Assembly (NCBI RefSeq): GCF_000153705.1
Contig: NZ_DS022272.1
Coordinates: 338,929 to 402,928 of the forward strand
Reading direction: 5' to 3'
Origin: Fulvimarina pelagi HTCC2506
GTDB lineage: Bacteria > Pseudomonadota > Alphaproteobacteria > Rhizobiales > Rhizobiaceae
Length of the DNA: 64,000 nt
Under the pieces are notes generated by a model. That model had not been told where the DNA came from, did not search any database, and was given only the letters and a program-made list of their open reading frames with translations. Made by a program: the position numbers and the translations under genes. Shown piece after piece: positions 53,204 to 62,602 of this stretch. How positions within the stretch are numbered: the first letter of the stretch is position 1; every line of letters starts with the position of its first letter.

Positions 53204-54664
53204 TCAATGACCCTCACCCTGACTGACGAGATCGGCGCCGATCTTTTTCTTTTCCTTATAAAACACCGATGGAATGCGGGTCGATATCAGGCCTCTCGGC
53301 TTCCAGACCATGATGGCGACCATCGCCAGACCGAAGATCAGCATACGGTACTGGGTCGGATCGAATCCGGCGCCGAATACCGCCTCGAGCACCGTGAGAT
53401 TGCGCAGGAGTTCGATGCCGCCGATCATCACCACCGAGGCGATCACGACGCCGAGTTGCGAGCCGAGACCGCCGAGAACGACGATGGCGAGGATGATCGC
53501 CGACTCAATGAAGGTGAAGCTCTCAGGAGAGATGAAGCCCTGGCGGGTGGCGAAGAATGAGCCCGCGAACCCGCCGAACATAGCGCCGGTCGCGAAGGCT
53601 GAGAGCTTGACGTTGACCGTGTTGATCCCGAGTGCCCGGCAGGCGATCTCGTCCTCGCGGAGGGCTTCCCAGGCGCGTCCGACGGGGAGTTTCCTCATGC
53701 GCATGGTTACGAAGTTGGTCAGCAGCGCCAGTGCAAGGATGATATAATAGAGGAAGACGAAGCGCTGGATCGGGTCGTAGTCGATGCCGAAATAGGCTGC
53801 AAAGCCATCGTCGCCACGAGAAAATTCGAGGCCGAACAGGGTCGGTTTGGGAATGCCCAAGAGACCATTCGGACCGCCCGTGAACTCGTACCAATTCAAG
53901 AGAACGACGCGGATGATCTCGCCGAAAGCGAGCGTCACGATGGCGAGATAGTCGCCCCGCAGCCTCAAGACCGGAAAGCCGAGCATGATGCCCCAAAGCG
54001 CAGCGAAGAGACCCGCCATCGGCAGGCAGACCCAGAAACCGAGGTCGAAATTCGTTGAGAGCAGCGCGAACGAATAAGCACCGACAGCATAAAACGCGAC
54101 GTAACCGAGGTCGAGGAGACCCGCGAGGCCCACGACGATGTTGAGGCCCCAGCCGAGCATGACATAGGTGAGGATCAGGATCGACAGGTCGAGGAGGTAG
54201 CGGTTCTGGCGCGGCAGAAAGGTGTCGAGCAGCACCGGTAGGAAAATCGCGACGATCAACATCGCTACGCCGAAGATCTTGCCGATCGGCAGCGGTTTCC
54301 GGCGGGAGGCGGATGGGCGCTTGAAGTAACGCGTAATCGGCTCTTCGGCACGAAAGATGAAGTAGGACAGAAGGAACCGCGCTCCGAAGGCGATTCCCAT
54401 CCAGACGAGCCAGAGTTCGGGGCGGAGCGTCAGGTCGAGGCCGCCGCTGCCGATATCGGTTCGGAAGATGAAGAAGAAGACTGTGAGCGCGCCGACGAGC
54501 GCGGCGGTGATGCCGGCTTCCTTCAAAGAGCGCACGAAGCGCGAGTCCTCGGGAGGCGCCTCGGTGAAGGGCGGCTCGCCTTGCATGGCGTCGCGGCGGG
54601 CCTCGCTTTCAAGTTCCGCGCCCTCGGGCCGGTTCGAGGCGGTGGGTTGATTGGTCGTTTCCAT
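53204..54664 (-). CDS. livM: Branched-chain amino-acid ABC transporter permease LivM
   Basis: A 486-residue permease with about ten membrane helices, including VGLAGLLDLGYVAFYAVGAY and GDYLAIVTLAFGEIIRVVLLNW, and an EAA-like loop GRAWEALREDEIACRALGINTV. The N-terminus has a ~50-residue polar, Glu/Pro-rich cytoplasmic extension before the first helix, longer than E. coli LivM. It sits between livH and livG in an operon. Confidence 0.94.
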   Translation of the reverse strand: METTNQPTASNRPEGAELESEARRDAMQGEPPFTEAPPEDSRFVRSLKEAGITAALVGALTVFFFIFRTDIGSGGLDLTLRPELWLVWMGIAFGARFLLSYFIFRAEEPITRYFKRPSASRRKPLPIGKIFGVAMLIVAIFLPVLLDTFLPRQNRYLLDLSILILTYVMLGWGLNIVVGLAGLLDLGYVAFYAVGAYSFALLSTNFDLGFWVCLPMAGLFAALWGIMLGFPVLRLRGDYLAIVTLAFGEIIRVVLLNWYEFTGGPNGLLGIPKPTLFGLEFSRGDDGFAAYFGIDYDPIQRFVFLYYIILALALLTNFVTMRMRKLPVGRAWEALREDEIACRALGINTVNVKLSAFATGAMFGGFAGSFFATRQGFISPESFTFIESAIILAIVVLGGLGSQLGVVIASVVMIGGIELLRNLTVLEAVFGAGFDPTQYRMLIFGLAMVAIMVWKPRGLISTRIPSVFYKEKKKIGADLVSQGEGH

Positions 54665-54670
54665 GATGCC

Positions 54671-55588
<918 letters not shown>

Positions 55589-55987
55589 TCGCGCCCGTCT
55601 TGTTACAGCGTGCTTTAAGTTCGGAACGCCAGCTTTTCTTGATCGGTCAGGAAGCGGTGCGTCCGGTAGATGTCGCCTTGAAATATTTCGAGGCAGTTCC
55701 CGGACGTGATGCATTCCATAGCATCACCGCGCTGGCAAGTGCGAACTTCTCCGATTCCCTCTTCGCTCACAGGCGAGGCTTCGGAAATCGCCGTTTGGTG
55801 AACTATCTTGCTTGACATATCGGCGTCACGCTCGGGCCCGCAAATCCCAGCCCTAGGCCGGATAAGGTTTGCCAGCAAAACTTGTCGGATGCCGTTCATT
55901 CGAATAGGTCTAATCTCGGGAGTTGAGACCGGAATACTGTGCGTTCCCGCCGTTGGGCCGGTTGCGGCAGGATCGCGGGAGGAGACG
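55589..55987. other. Divergent intergenic region livH / FIST gene
   Basis: A 399-base region. It holds the promoter area of livH (minus) and of the FIST gene (plus), and a perfect 7-bp dyad at 55706-55727. The FIST frame is open upstream to 55808, but that part has no matching domain. Confidence 0.6.
55706..55727. promoter_or_regulatory. Dyad GTGATGC-N8-GCATCAC upstream of livH
   Basis: A perfect 7-bp inverted repeat with spacer ATTCCATA. It is 118 bases before livH and 261 before the FIST gene and is a strong candidate operator or leader hairpin. Confidence 0.5.
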
Positions 55988-57217
55988 ATGCAGCTGGCCG
56001 ATACGACCATCGGTAGGAGCTCGACGAGCGGGATCGAGACGGCGGTCTATACGGGCTCGAACGTCGCTGACGCTTGCGAAACCGCGCGCTCTATCGCCGT
56101 GCATGGCGAGTTCACCCTGATGATCGCTCTCTTCGATCGCGCCTTTGACGCTGGCGAACTGACCCGTTGCCTGAGGCGTGAGATCGAAGTTCCGACCCAG
56201 GTCTGCGCCTCGACCGCTGGTGGAGTCGGGCCCTTTGGTTACGTCGACGGCTGCATCGTTTTCGTCTTCTTTTCGACTGCCGAATTCGAAGTGCTCGCCT
56301 CTGTCGTTCCCGCTATATCCTCGGGTGGCCTCGAGCACGGTGCTACGATCGCAGGTGATCTCTACAAGCGCTTCGAAAACAACGTGGTCCACAGGCGCAT
56401 GGGAGAGGCCGAGAGCGGCAAGATTTTCGCGCTGACGCTGATCGACGGGTTGTCGAATCACGAAGAGGTCGTTGTTGCCGCTATCCAGCGTGGGCTTCCG
56501 AATCTTCCTCTGGTCGGGGGATCCGCGGGCGACGGCCTCGCCTTCGAGAACACCTATGTGTGCGTCGACGGCAGGGCGTACACCGATGCTGCGGTCGTCT
56601 GCCTGATATGGACCAGAGTGCCTTTCGCTGTCTTCAAGTCCGACCACTATCGGCCGACAGATGTTCGCCTCGTCGTGACGGGCTGCGATCCGGAAAAGCG
56701 GCTCGTGACCGAACTCAACGGCGTCGACGCGGCAACGGAATATGCAAGTGTCCTCGGGCTAGACCCACAAAGCCTCACGCCATTCTCGTTCGCCGCCCAT
56801 CCGCTGGCAGTGCGCGTCGGCGGCGAACATTACTGCCGCTCAATCCGGCGGATGGAACCGGAAGGGCTTTCCTTCTTCTGCGCGATCGAGGAAGGGGTCG
56901 TCCTCACTATCGCCGAGGCGAGCGACATGATCGATTCGATGCGCGACGAACTCGACCGGATTGCGGGCGAACTCGGCGGCATCGACCTTGCACTCGGCTT
57001 CGACTGCATCCTGCGTCGGATTGAGGCCGAGGAGCGACAACTCTCGCGCAGGGTCGCGAAGGTGTTCGATGACCACAACGTCTTCGGCTTCACGACCTAT
57101 GGCGAGCAGTTCTCCTCCATGCACCTCAACCAGACCCTGACTGGCATCGCATTCGGCGCACGTGCCGAAGGAGCGCCGGCAACCGGCGATCATCCTCGCG
57201 TCGGTGCGATGGCATGA
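55988..57217 (+). CDS. FIST-domain protein, candidate NosP-like nitric oxide sensor
   Basis: A 409-residue protein with FIST_N (FTLMIALFDRAFDAGEL, CASTAGGVGPFGYVDG) and FIST_C (GFDCILRRIEAEERQ, FGFTTYGEQFSSMHLNQTLTGIAF) domains. No membrane segment or signal is seen, so it is cytoplasmic. FIST proteins coupled to a hybrid kinase are known as NosP, a haem protein that senses nitric oxide and controls the kinase NahK in Pseudomonas and other bacteria. Whether this one binds haem is not visible in sequence. Start ATG 55988 follows GGGAGGAG closely (3 bases from AGGAG). The hybrid kinase begins within its stop codon (ATGA), so they are translationally coupled. Confidence 0.82.
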   Translation: MQLADTTIGRSSTSGIETAVYTGSNVADACETARSIAVHGEFTLMIALFDRAFDAGELTRCLRREIEVPTQVCASTAGGVGPFGYVDGCIVFVFFSTAEFEVLASVVPAISSGGLEHGATIAGDLYKRFENNVVHRRMGEAESGKIFALTLIDGLSNHEEVVVAAIQRGLPNLPLVGGSAGDGLAFENTYVCVDGRAYTDAAVVCLIWTRVPFAVFKSDHYRPTDVRLVVTGCDPEKRLVTELNGVDAATEYASVLGLDPQSLTPFSFAAHPLAVRVGGEHYCRSIRRMEPEGLSFFCAIEEGVVLTIAEASDMIDSMRDELDRIAGELGGIDLALGFDCILRRIEAEERQLSRRVAKVFDDHNVFGFTTYGEQFSSMHLNQTLTGIAFGARAEGAPATGDHPRVGAMA

Positions 57218-58608
57218 ACGAGATGATCCTCGGGACGCTGGGCACCATTTCGGCGGACGACAGACCCGAGCCCGATTGTCCAGAAAAGGAGGAAATTTGG
57301 CGGCTAAAGCGCATCAATCTCGCCTTGATGCGACGGATCGAGCAGGTAACGGACAGCCAGGCCAATGCCTATTCCTTGTTCCAGACGGCAATCCAGCGTG
57401 AAACCCAGGTGCGGCGTCGAACCGAAGAACTCTCCGACGCGCTGAAGACCCTGGAGGAGACGAACCGCAAGAATCTCGCCGCGCGCGAAGCCGCCGACAA
57501 TGCCAATCGCTCCAAGTCGAAATTTCTAGCAGCTGCCAGCCACGATATCCTCCAGCCGCTCAATGCAGCCCGGCTCTCGCTCTTCGCAGTCCAGGGATCG
57601 GGCCTTAGTCCAGAAGGCGAGCGCTTCGCCTCCGCGGTCGACCGTGCGCTCGACACGATGGAAGACCTGATCGGTAGCGTTCTCGAGATCGCTCGCCTCG
57701 ATGCCGGCGTGCTCGAACCCGATATCGGCGAGATAGCGCTGAGCGACCTTTGTGTCGGCCTAGCGACGGAGTTCCAGCCTCTGGCGCGGGAGAAGGGATT
57801 GTCGCTGCGGGCGACAGGCAGCGATCTCACCGGCCTGTCCGATGCCGCGCTGCTAAGGCGGTTGCTAGCAAACCTCCTCTCCAATGCGATCCGCTACACC
57901 GACAAGGGCGGGGTCCTCGTCGGCGCACGTCGGCGAGGCGATTCGGTCCGGATTGACGTGGTCGATACTGGGCACGGGATAGCGGCCGATCAATACGAGA
58001 AGATCTTCGAGGAATTTCATCGCGGCCGGTTGGGCCCGAAGAGTTCGACGGCCCGGCCGGGCCTTGGTCTCGGCCTGTCGATCGTCAAGCGCACGGCAGC
58101 GGCGCTCGGCCATCGGCTGAGCTTTCGATCACGCGAGGGGCGTGGAACGGTCTTTTCCGTCAGCATGCCACTGGCGCCGGTCCAGCACCGGCAGGACAAG
58201 CCGGCCTCGCCGCGGGTTCAGGCCTCGGGCATCGGTCTTGCCTATTCCAAGGTGCTGCTCGTGGAAAACGAGAAGGCGGTGACGGAGGCGACCGTCGCGC
58301 TTCTGGAGCGTTGGTCCTGCACGGTTCGCACGGCGAGCGGCATCAGCGAAGCGCAGACGATCCTCGCCCAGGAGAAATTCTATCCCGATGTCGTCATTGC
58401 CGACTACTGGCTCGACAAGGGCCAGATCGGGACGGATGTCGTGGAGGCTGTTCGCTCAACGCTTGGACGCAACGTACCTGCCTGTGTGCTGACGGCGGAC
58501 TACGCCGCGGAAACTGAAGAGCACATTCAGAAGAGCGGCTGCGAACTGATCCGCAAGCCTGTGCGGCCGGCCGAACTTCGCGCGCTCCTTGCGCACATGA
58601 CGGCCTGA
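57214..58608 (+). CDS. Hybrid sensor histidine kinase / response regulator (NahK/ErcS-like)
   Basis: A 464-residue soluble hybrid kinase. A coiled-coil-rich N-terminus (residues ~25-100) leads to the H-box AASHDILQPLNAARL (His110, a 'HDILQPLN' type used by NahK/ErcS), then the catalytic domain (NLLSNAIRYTDKGGV, DTGHGIA, GLGLGLSIVKR) and a C-terminal receiver domain with acceptor Asp397 (VVIADYWLDKG) and Lys in IRKPVRP. There is no PAS or transmembrane part. It likely receives the signal from the FIST protein upstream (4-base overlap). Confidence 0.88.
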   Translation: MNEMILGTLGTISADDRPEPDCPEKEEIWRLKRINLALMRRIEQVTDSQANAYSLFQTAIQRETQVRRRTEELSDALKTLEETNRKNLAAREAADNANRSKSKFLAAASHDILQPLNAARLSLFAVQGSGLSPEGERFASAVDRALDTMEDLIGSVLEIARLDAGVLEPDIGEIALSDLCVGLATEFQPLAREKGLSLRATGSDLTGLSDAALLRRLLANLLSNAIRYTDKGGVLVGARRRGDSVRIDVVDTGHGIAADQYEKIFEEFHRGRLGPKSSTARPGLGLGLSIVKRTAAALGHRLSFRSREGRGTVFSVSMPLAPVQHRQDKPASPRVQASGIGLAYSKVLLVENEKAVTEATVALLERWSCTVRTASGISEAQTILAQEKFYPDVVIADYWLDKGQIGTDVVEAVRSTLGRNVPACVLTADYAAETEEHIQKSGCELIRKPVRPAELRALLAHMTA

Positions 58609-58615
58609 GCGGCCG

Positions 58616-59305
58616 TCAGCTCGAGACACGTTCCAGGCGTTTGCTTTGGTTCGATTGCTGGCCAACGCTGTCGAAATCGAGTTTCGAAATCTCGATTACC
58701 GCCTGGGTGCGGCTGAAGACGTTCAGCTTGCGAAGGATCTCCGAGACATGGGCTTTCACTGTTGTCTCGCCGACAGACAGTTCATAGGCGATCTGCTTGT
58801 TGAGAAGACCCTGTCGGATCATCGAGAGGACCCGAAGCTGCTGCGGCGTCAGGCTGGCGACGCGCGAGGCGAGGGAATCGACGTCCGGATGATCCTCCGG
58901 TCCGTTGGCGATCAGCTCGTCCTGCACATAAACCGAACCGGACAGCACTTCGGTGATCGCGGTGGCGAGATCGAGCTTCTTGGCCGATTTCGATACAAAG
59001 CCGGCTGCCCCGTAGGAGAGGACGCGGCGGACGATCTTCGGATCGTCGAGTGCGGAGACCACGAGGATCGGCAGCTTCGGGAAGCGCGCGCGCAGTTCCA
59101 GAAGGCCCTCAAATCCAGACACGCCGGGCATGGTGAGATCGAGAAGCGCCAGATCGAAGCTCTTCGTCTCTTCACCGCAAGCTACGATTGCCGCCTCGAT
59201 CGTGTCGGTCTCCAGGATCTCGGACTCTGGGACGGCTGCTTCGATCGCCGCGCGCAGGGCGTCTCGGAACAGCGGATGGTCGTCGATGAGAAGAAATGTC
59301 GTCAT
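58616..59305 (-). CDS. LuxR/NarL-family response regulator
   Basis: A 229-residue regulator. The receiver has LLIDDHPLFRDAL, acceptor Asp56 (LALLDLTMPG) and a Lys in FVSKSA. The C-terminal helix-turn-helix is LTPQQLRVLSMIRQGLLNKQIAYELSVGETTVKAHVSEIL (NarL/FixJ type). Lying seven bases from the end of the hybrid kinase but on the opposite strand, it is the probable target of that kinase. It could resemble ErbR/AgmR-type regulators of quinoprotein alcohol oxidation in pseudomonads, but its target genes are not visible here. Confidence 0.88.
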   Translation of the reverse strand: MTTFLLIDDHPLFRDALRAAIEAAVPESEILETDTIEAAIVACGEETKSFDLALLDLTMPGVSGFEGLLELRARFPKLPILVVSALDDPKIVRRVLSYGAAGFVSKSAKKLDLATAITEVLSGSVYVQDELIANGPEDHPDVDSLASRVASLTPQQLRVLSMIRQGLLNKQIAYELSVGETTVKAHVSEILRKLNVFSRTQAVIEISKLDFDSVGQQSNQSKRLERVSS

Positions 59306-59416
59306 CGTGAACCTTCAGGTGCGTTCGGCAGTGGCGAACCTATTCGATCATATCCTTCGCAGTCTAAGGAGCCTATCGTCCGGGAGCAATTGGTCTTTCG
59401 TTCGGGCGCTTCGCCG

Positions 59417-60175
59417 TCAACGCCGATTCTCCGATCGTGGTAGCCTGCGGTCCTGGGCAAGGTTTGACGTCTCGGATTTGGTAACCGCCGCCCCTTCAAT
59501 CCAGCGCGCAACGAACCACCAGCCGATCGCCCAGGCCGCGCCGACCGTCCAGCCGGCGAGGACGTCGCTCGGCCAGTGGACAGCGAGATAGACCCGGCTA
59601 ACGCCGACGAGGATCGTCACGATTACCGCGCAGGTGACAAGGAAGGCACGGACGCTCGCTCGCGGTTCGACGCGTGCGGTGAGGATCGCAAGAGTTAGAT
59701 AGGTAACCGCCGACATCATGGCGTGGCCACTTGGAAAGCTCATGGAGGTGACATGCGTACCGTGGGGCACGAGATCGGGCCGTGGTATCGAAAATCCCCA
59801 CTTGAGCAGCTGGCTAGTCGCAAACCCCGATGCAATCGCAGCGATCACCACGAGACCAGTGCGCCATTTGTCCTGCATGAAGAGGTAGAGCGCGGCGAAG
59901 GCCGTCACCATGATCAGCACGCCGGTTCCGCCGAAGGCCGTCATATCCCGCCCGAAGACCTCCAGCCAAGGCGGTCCGATCGGCTCTTGAGGATCGGCGG
60001 CACTGCGCATCAAGAGAAGGATGTCCTGGTCCAGCGCCTGAGTGTCGCCTTCCAGAACCTCGCCGGCAAGCGCAACGAAGGCCCAAATTCCACAAGCCGC
60101 GATCAAAATTGCGATGAGCGCCCTGAGTTCAATTCGGCTCTTTATGAAATGGGTAATGGTGTCGAGATCGAACAT
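59417..60175 (-). CDS. PAP2-family phosphatase
   Basis: A 252-residue membrane phosphatase with six hydrophobic segments. The three catalytic motifs are [17 protein letters not shown] and [16 protein letters not shown]. Such enzymes dephosphorylate phosphatidic acid, lipid A or undecaprenyl pyrophosphate; which is not clear. It is divergent from gltX, separated by 110 bases. Confidence 0.88.
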   Translation of the reverse strand: MFDLDTITHFIKSRIELRALIAILIAACGIWAFVALAGEVLEGDTQALDQDILLLMRSAADPQEPIGPPWLEVFGRDMTAFGGTGVLIMVTAFAALYLFMQDKWRTGLVVIAAIASGFATSQLLKWGFSIPRPDLVPHGTHVTSMSFPSGHAMMSAVTYLTLAILTARVEPRASVRAFLVTCAVIVTILVGVSRVYLAVHWPSDVLAGWTVGAAWAIGWWFVARWIEGAAVTKSETSNLAQDRRLPRSENRR

Positions 60176-60285
60176 GCTGCGTTTCCGATGGCGTCCGTAA
60201 TCTCATCTGGGTATCGGCAGCCTACGGGCAACTGAAGGCGCGAACGATTGCTTGTGATCAAGAAGGTCTGGTAATCGCCGTCGCC

Positions 60286-61662
60286 ATGACCGCCATTCTC
60301 CGCTTCGCACCGTCTCCGACTGGTTTCATCCATATCGGCAATCTCAGGACCGCGCTGTTCAACTGGCTTTACGCCAAGAGCCGCGGCGGAGAGTTCGTCT
60401 TGCGCTTCGACGACACCGATCAGGAGCGCTCGACCCGCGCATTCGCCGATCAGATCGAGGCCGATCTCGCATGGATCGGCATTAAGCCGGACCGTGTGAT
60501 CCGCCAGTCGGATCGTGTTGCGCGATACGACGAAGCGGCGGAACGACTCAAGAGCCTCGGCCTGCTCTACCCCTGCTACGAAACCCCGGAGGAGCTCGAC
60601 CGCAAGCGCAAGAGACTGGCGGCGCGGGGTTTGCCGCCGGTCTACGTCCGTGAAGCGCTTCGCCTTTCACAGGAGGAGAAAATCGCGCTGGAAGCCGAGG
60701 GGCGCAAGCCGCATTGGCGCTTCCTCCTCCCCAATCACGACGGCGATCCCACGATCACGAAGCGGACCGAGGTGCACTGGGACGATCTGGTGCGCGGACC
60801 ACAGACGGTCGATCTTGCTTCGCTTTCGGACCCCGTGCTGATCCGCGCAGACGGGAGCTATCTCTACACGTTGCCGTCGATTGTCGACGATGGCGAGGTC
60901 GGCGTCACCGACATCATTCGCGGCGACGATCACGTCACCAATACGGGGGTCCAGATCCCGATCTTCGAGGCACTCGGACTGAGTGCTCCGCGCTTCGGGC
61001 ACCACAATCTCATCACGACAATCGGCGGGGAGGGGCTCTCCAAGCGAACTGGCTCGCTTTCGATCAAGGCATTGCAGGACGAAGGTTACGAGCCGATGGC
61101 CGTAGCGTCTCTTGCTACATTGGTCGGCCTCTCGGGATCGATCGTTGCGGTGCGCGAACTGGACACGCTGGCGACGCGGGTCGATCTTGGTGAGGTGTCG
61201 GTTTCGGCTTCGAAGTTCGATCCGGCGGAACTCGACCGCCTGAATGAAGAGATCGTGCATGGGCTGGCCTACGCCGATGTCGCCGATCGGCTCGCGGAGC
61301 TCGACATCCCGGATCGAGAGCGCGAGGCTTTCTGGCTGGCTGTTAGGGCCAACTGCGGGAAAGTGCGGGAGGCCACGTTTTGGCGGGACGTCGTCTACGG
61401 CGATCTGGTCAGTGGCGACGAGCCCGATGAGGACGACAAAGCCTTCATCGACATTGCTCGCGAGCGACTTCCAGAGGGGCCGGTCGATGAAAACACCTGG
61501 AAAGCGTGGACGAGCGACCTCAAAAAGCAGACCGGCCGCAAGGGCCGGTCTTTGTTCATGCCGCTGAGATTGGCCCTGACAGGTCTTGGTCACGGACCCG
61601 AATTGGCCGCGCTCCTGCCGCTTATCGGTCGGGAAAGAATTGTGGCCCGACTTGGCGGATGA
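60286..61662 (+). CDS. gltX: Glutamate-tRNA ligase
   Basis: A 458-residue class I synthetase. The HIGH motif is HIGN (residues 16-19, [13 protein letters not shown]), and the KMSKS loop is LSKRTGS. The anticodon-binding C-terminal domain is present. Alphaproteobacteria often have two GltX, one of which charges tRNA-Gln for transamidation; which this is cannot be told. Its 3' end overlaps the convergent DUF2865 gene by 41 bases. Confidence 0.95.
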   Translation: MTAILRFAPSPTGFIHIGNLRTALFNWLYAKSRGGEFVLRFDDTDQERSTRAFADQIEADLAWIGIKPDRVIRQSDRVARYDEAAERLKSLGLLYPCYETPEELDRKRKRLAARGLPPVYVREALRLSQEEKIALEAEGRKPHWRFLLPNHDGDPTITKRTEVHWDDLVRGPQTVDLASLSDPVLIRADGSYLYTLPSIVDDGEVGVTDIIRGDDHVTNTGVQIPIFEALGLSAPRFGHHNLITTIGGEGLSKRTGSLSIKALQDEGYEPMAVASLATLVGLSGSIVAVRELDTLATRVDLGEVSVSASKFDPAELDRLNEEIVHGLAYADVADRLAELDIPDREREAFWLAVRANCGKVREATFWRDVVYGDLVSGDEPDEDDKAFIDIARERLPEGPVDENTWKAWTSDLKKQTGRKGRSLFMPLRLALTGLGHGPELAALLPLIGRERIVARLGG

Positions 61663-62428
61663 CCTTTGGACGACTGGAGACTTCGGCCACATCCTTGCTT
61701 GCCCCTCGCAGGTCACTCACCAAAACTTCCTTCGGATCGGGCCTGCGAGCAGGGAGTGGAATTGCCGATTCGAAAGGCAGGTCGCCAAGGCCTTCTGCAA
61801 CTTCGATCTGAAAGGCTGGCTCAGGTTCGATCTCGCAGGCCTTTGCTGCAGCCTCATCGATACCTTTCGTCTTGTACGCAAAGGCGGTTGCAAGGTCAGT
61901 GTAGTCGACGCCGGAGGTATGACTGACCATGTTTTCGGCTTCTTCGCGCAGCACGCGGTGAAAATAAAGATCGACGTCGGTTCCGGGACACCGCGCCTGG
62001 CATTCTTCCAGATCCTGATCAAAATATTCCGATGTGGTCGAGAAACTGACCGGGAAGAAATATCCGTCGGCCTTGCGAACGCATAAGGTTCGGTAGGTGT
62101 AGCTCGAACCTCCCGAAGCAGCACTGCTAGCCCGGCGCGACCTCGACGTGCCGCTCGACCTGGAGCGGGACGACCGGTTCGCCGATCGCCTAACCTTGTT
62201 CGACGAGCGTTTGGCAGATCTCCTGATGACCTTCCGCTTCAGATGTCGCTTGGACGCCGAACGACCGATCTTCTGACGGTGGGAGGCCGTTGGCGCGCCG
62301 AAAAGCTTTTGGAGTATCGACTGCGCCTGTACCGGTTGAGGCGTCATAGGGAGAATTCCAGCGAGACACACACTGACTGCGAGGAATAGGCGCGGAAAGA
62401 TCCGATGGAGTTTCACGGTCATGGTCAT
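61622..62428 (-). CDS. DUF2865 exported protein with a basic Arg/Ser-rich segment
   Basis: A 268-residue protein with a signal peptide (about residues 1-36, ending PVQAQ). Residues about 50-107 are extremely basic ([31 protein letters not shown] repeats). The DUF2865 domain follows: [41 protein letters not shown] (paired cysteines), [10 protein letters not shown]. The function is unknown. The basic segment may bind peptidoglycan, LPS or nucleic acid. The 3' end overlaps gltX, so both end in shared bases. Confidence 0.84.
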   Translation of the reverse strand: MTMTVKLHRIFPRLFLAVSVCLAGILPMTPQPVQAQSILQKLFGAPTASHRQKIGRSASKRHLKRKVIRRSAKRSSNKVRRSANRSSRSRSSGTSRSRRASSAASGGSSYTYRTLCVRKADGYFFPVSFSTTSEYFDQDLEECQARCPGTDVDLYFHRVLREEAENMVSHTSGVDYTDLATAFAYKTKGIDEAAAKACEIEPEPAFQIEVAEGLGDLPFESAIPLPARRPDPKEVLVSDLRGASKDVAEVSSRPKVIRQVGPQFFPDR

Positions 62429-62602
62429 GCGTCACCACACAAGGGAATCTTTCAAGCGGATCAACAATCCACTTAGACGTTCGGCAGAGTCCGTCTACCC
62501 TCGCCATCCATGCATTTTGTTTTCCAACCTATACGGTCTAACGCCCAGCCCGACCTTTGATAAGTTTCGAGGGCGTGAGGCGGAGTCTTGAGCCTGGACG
62601 GC

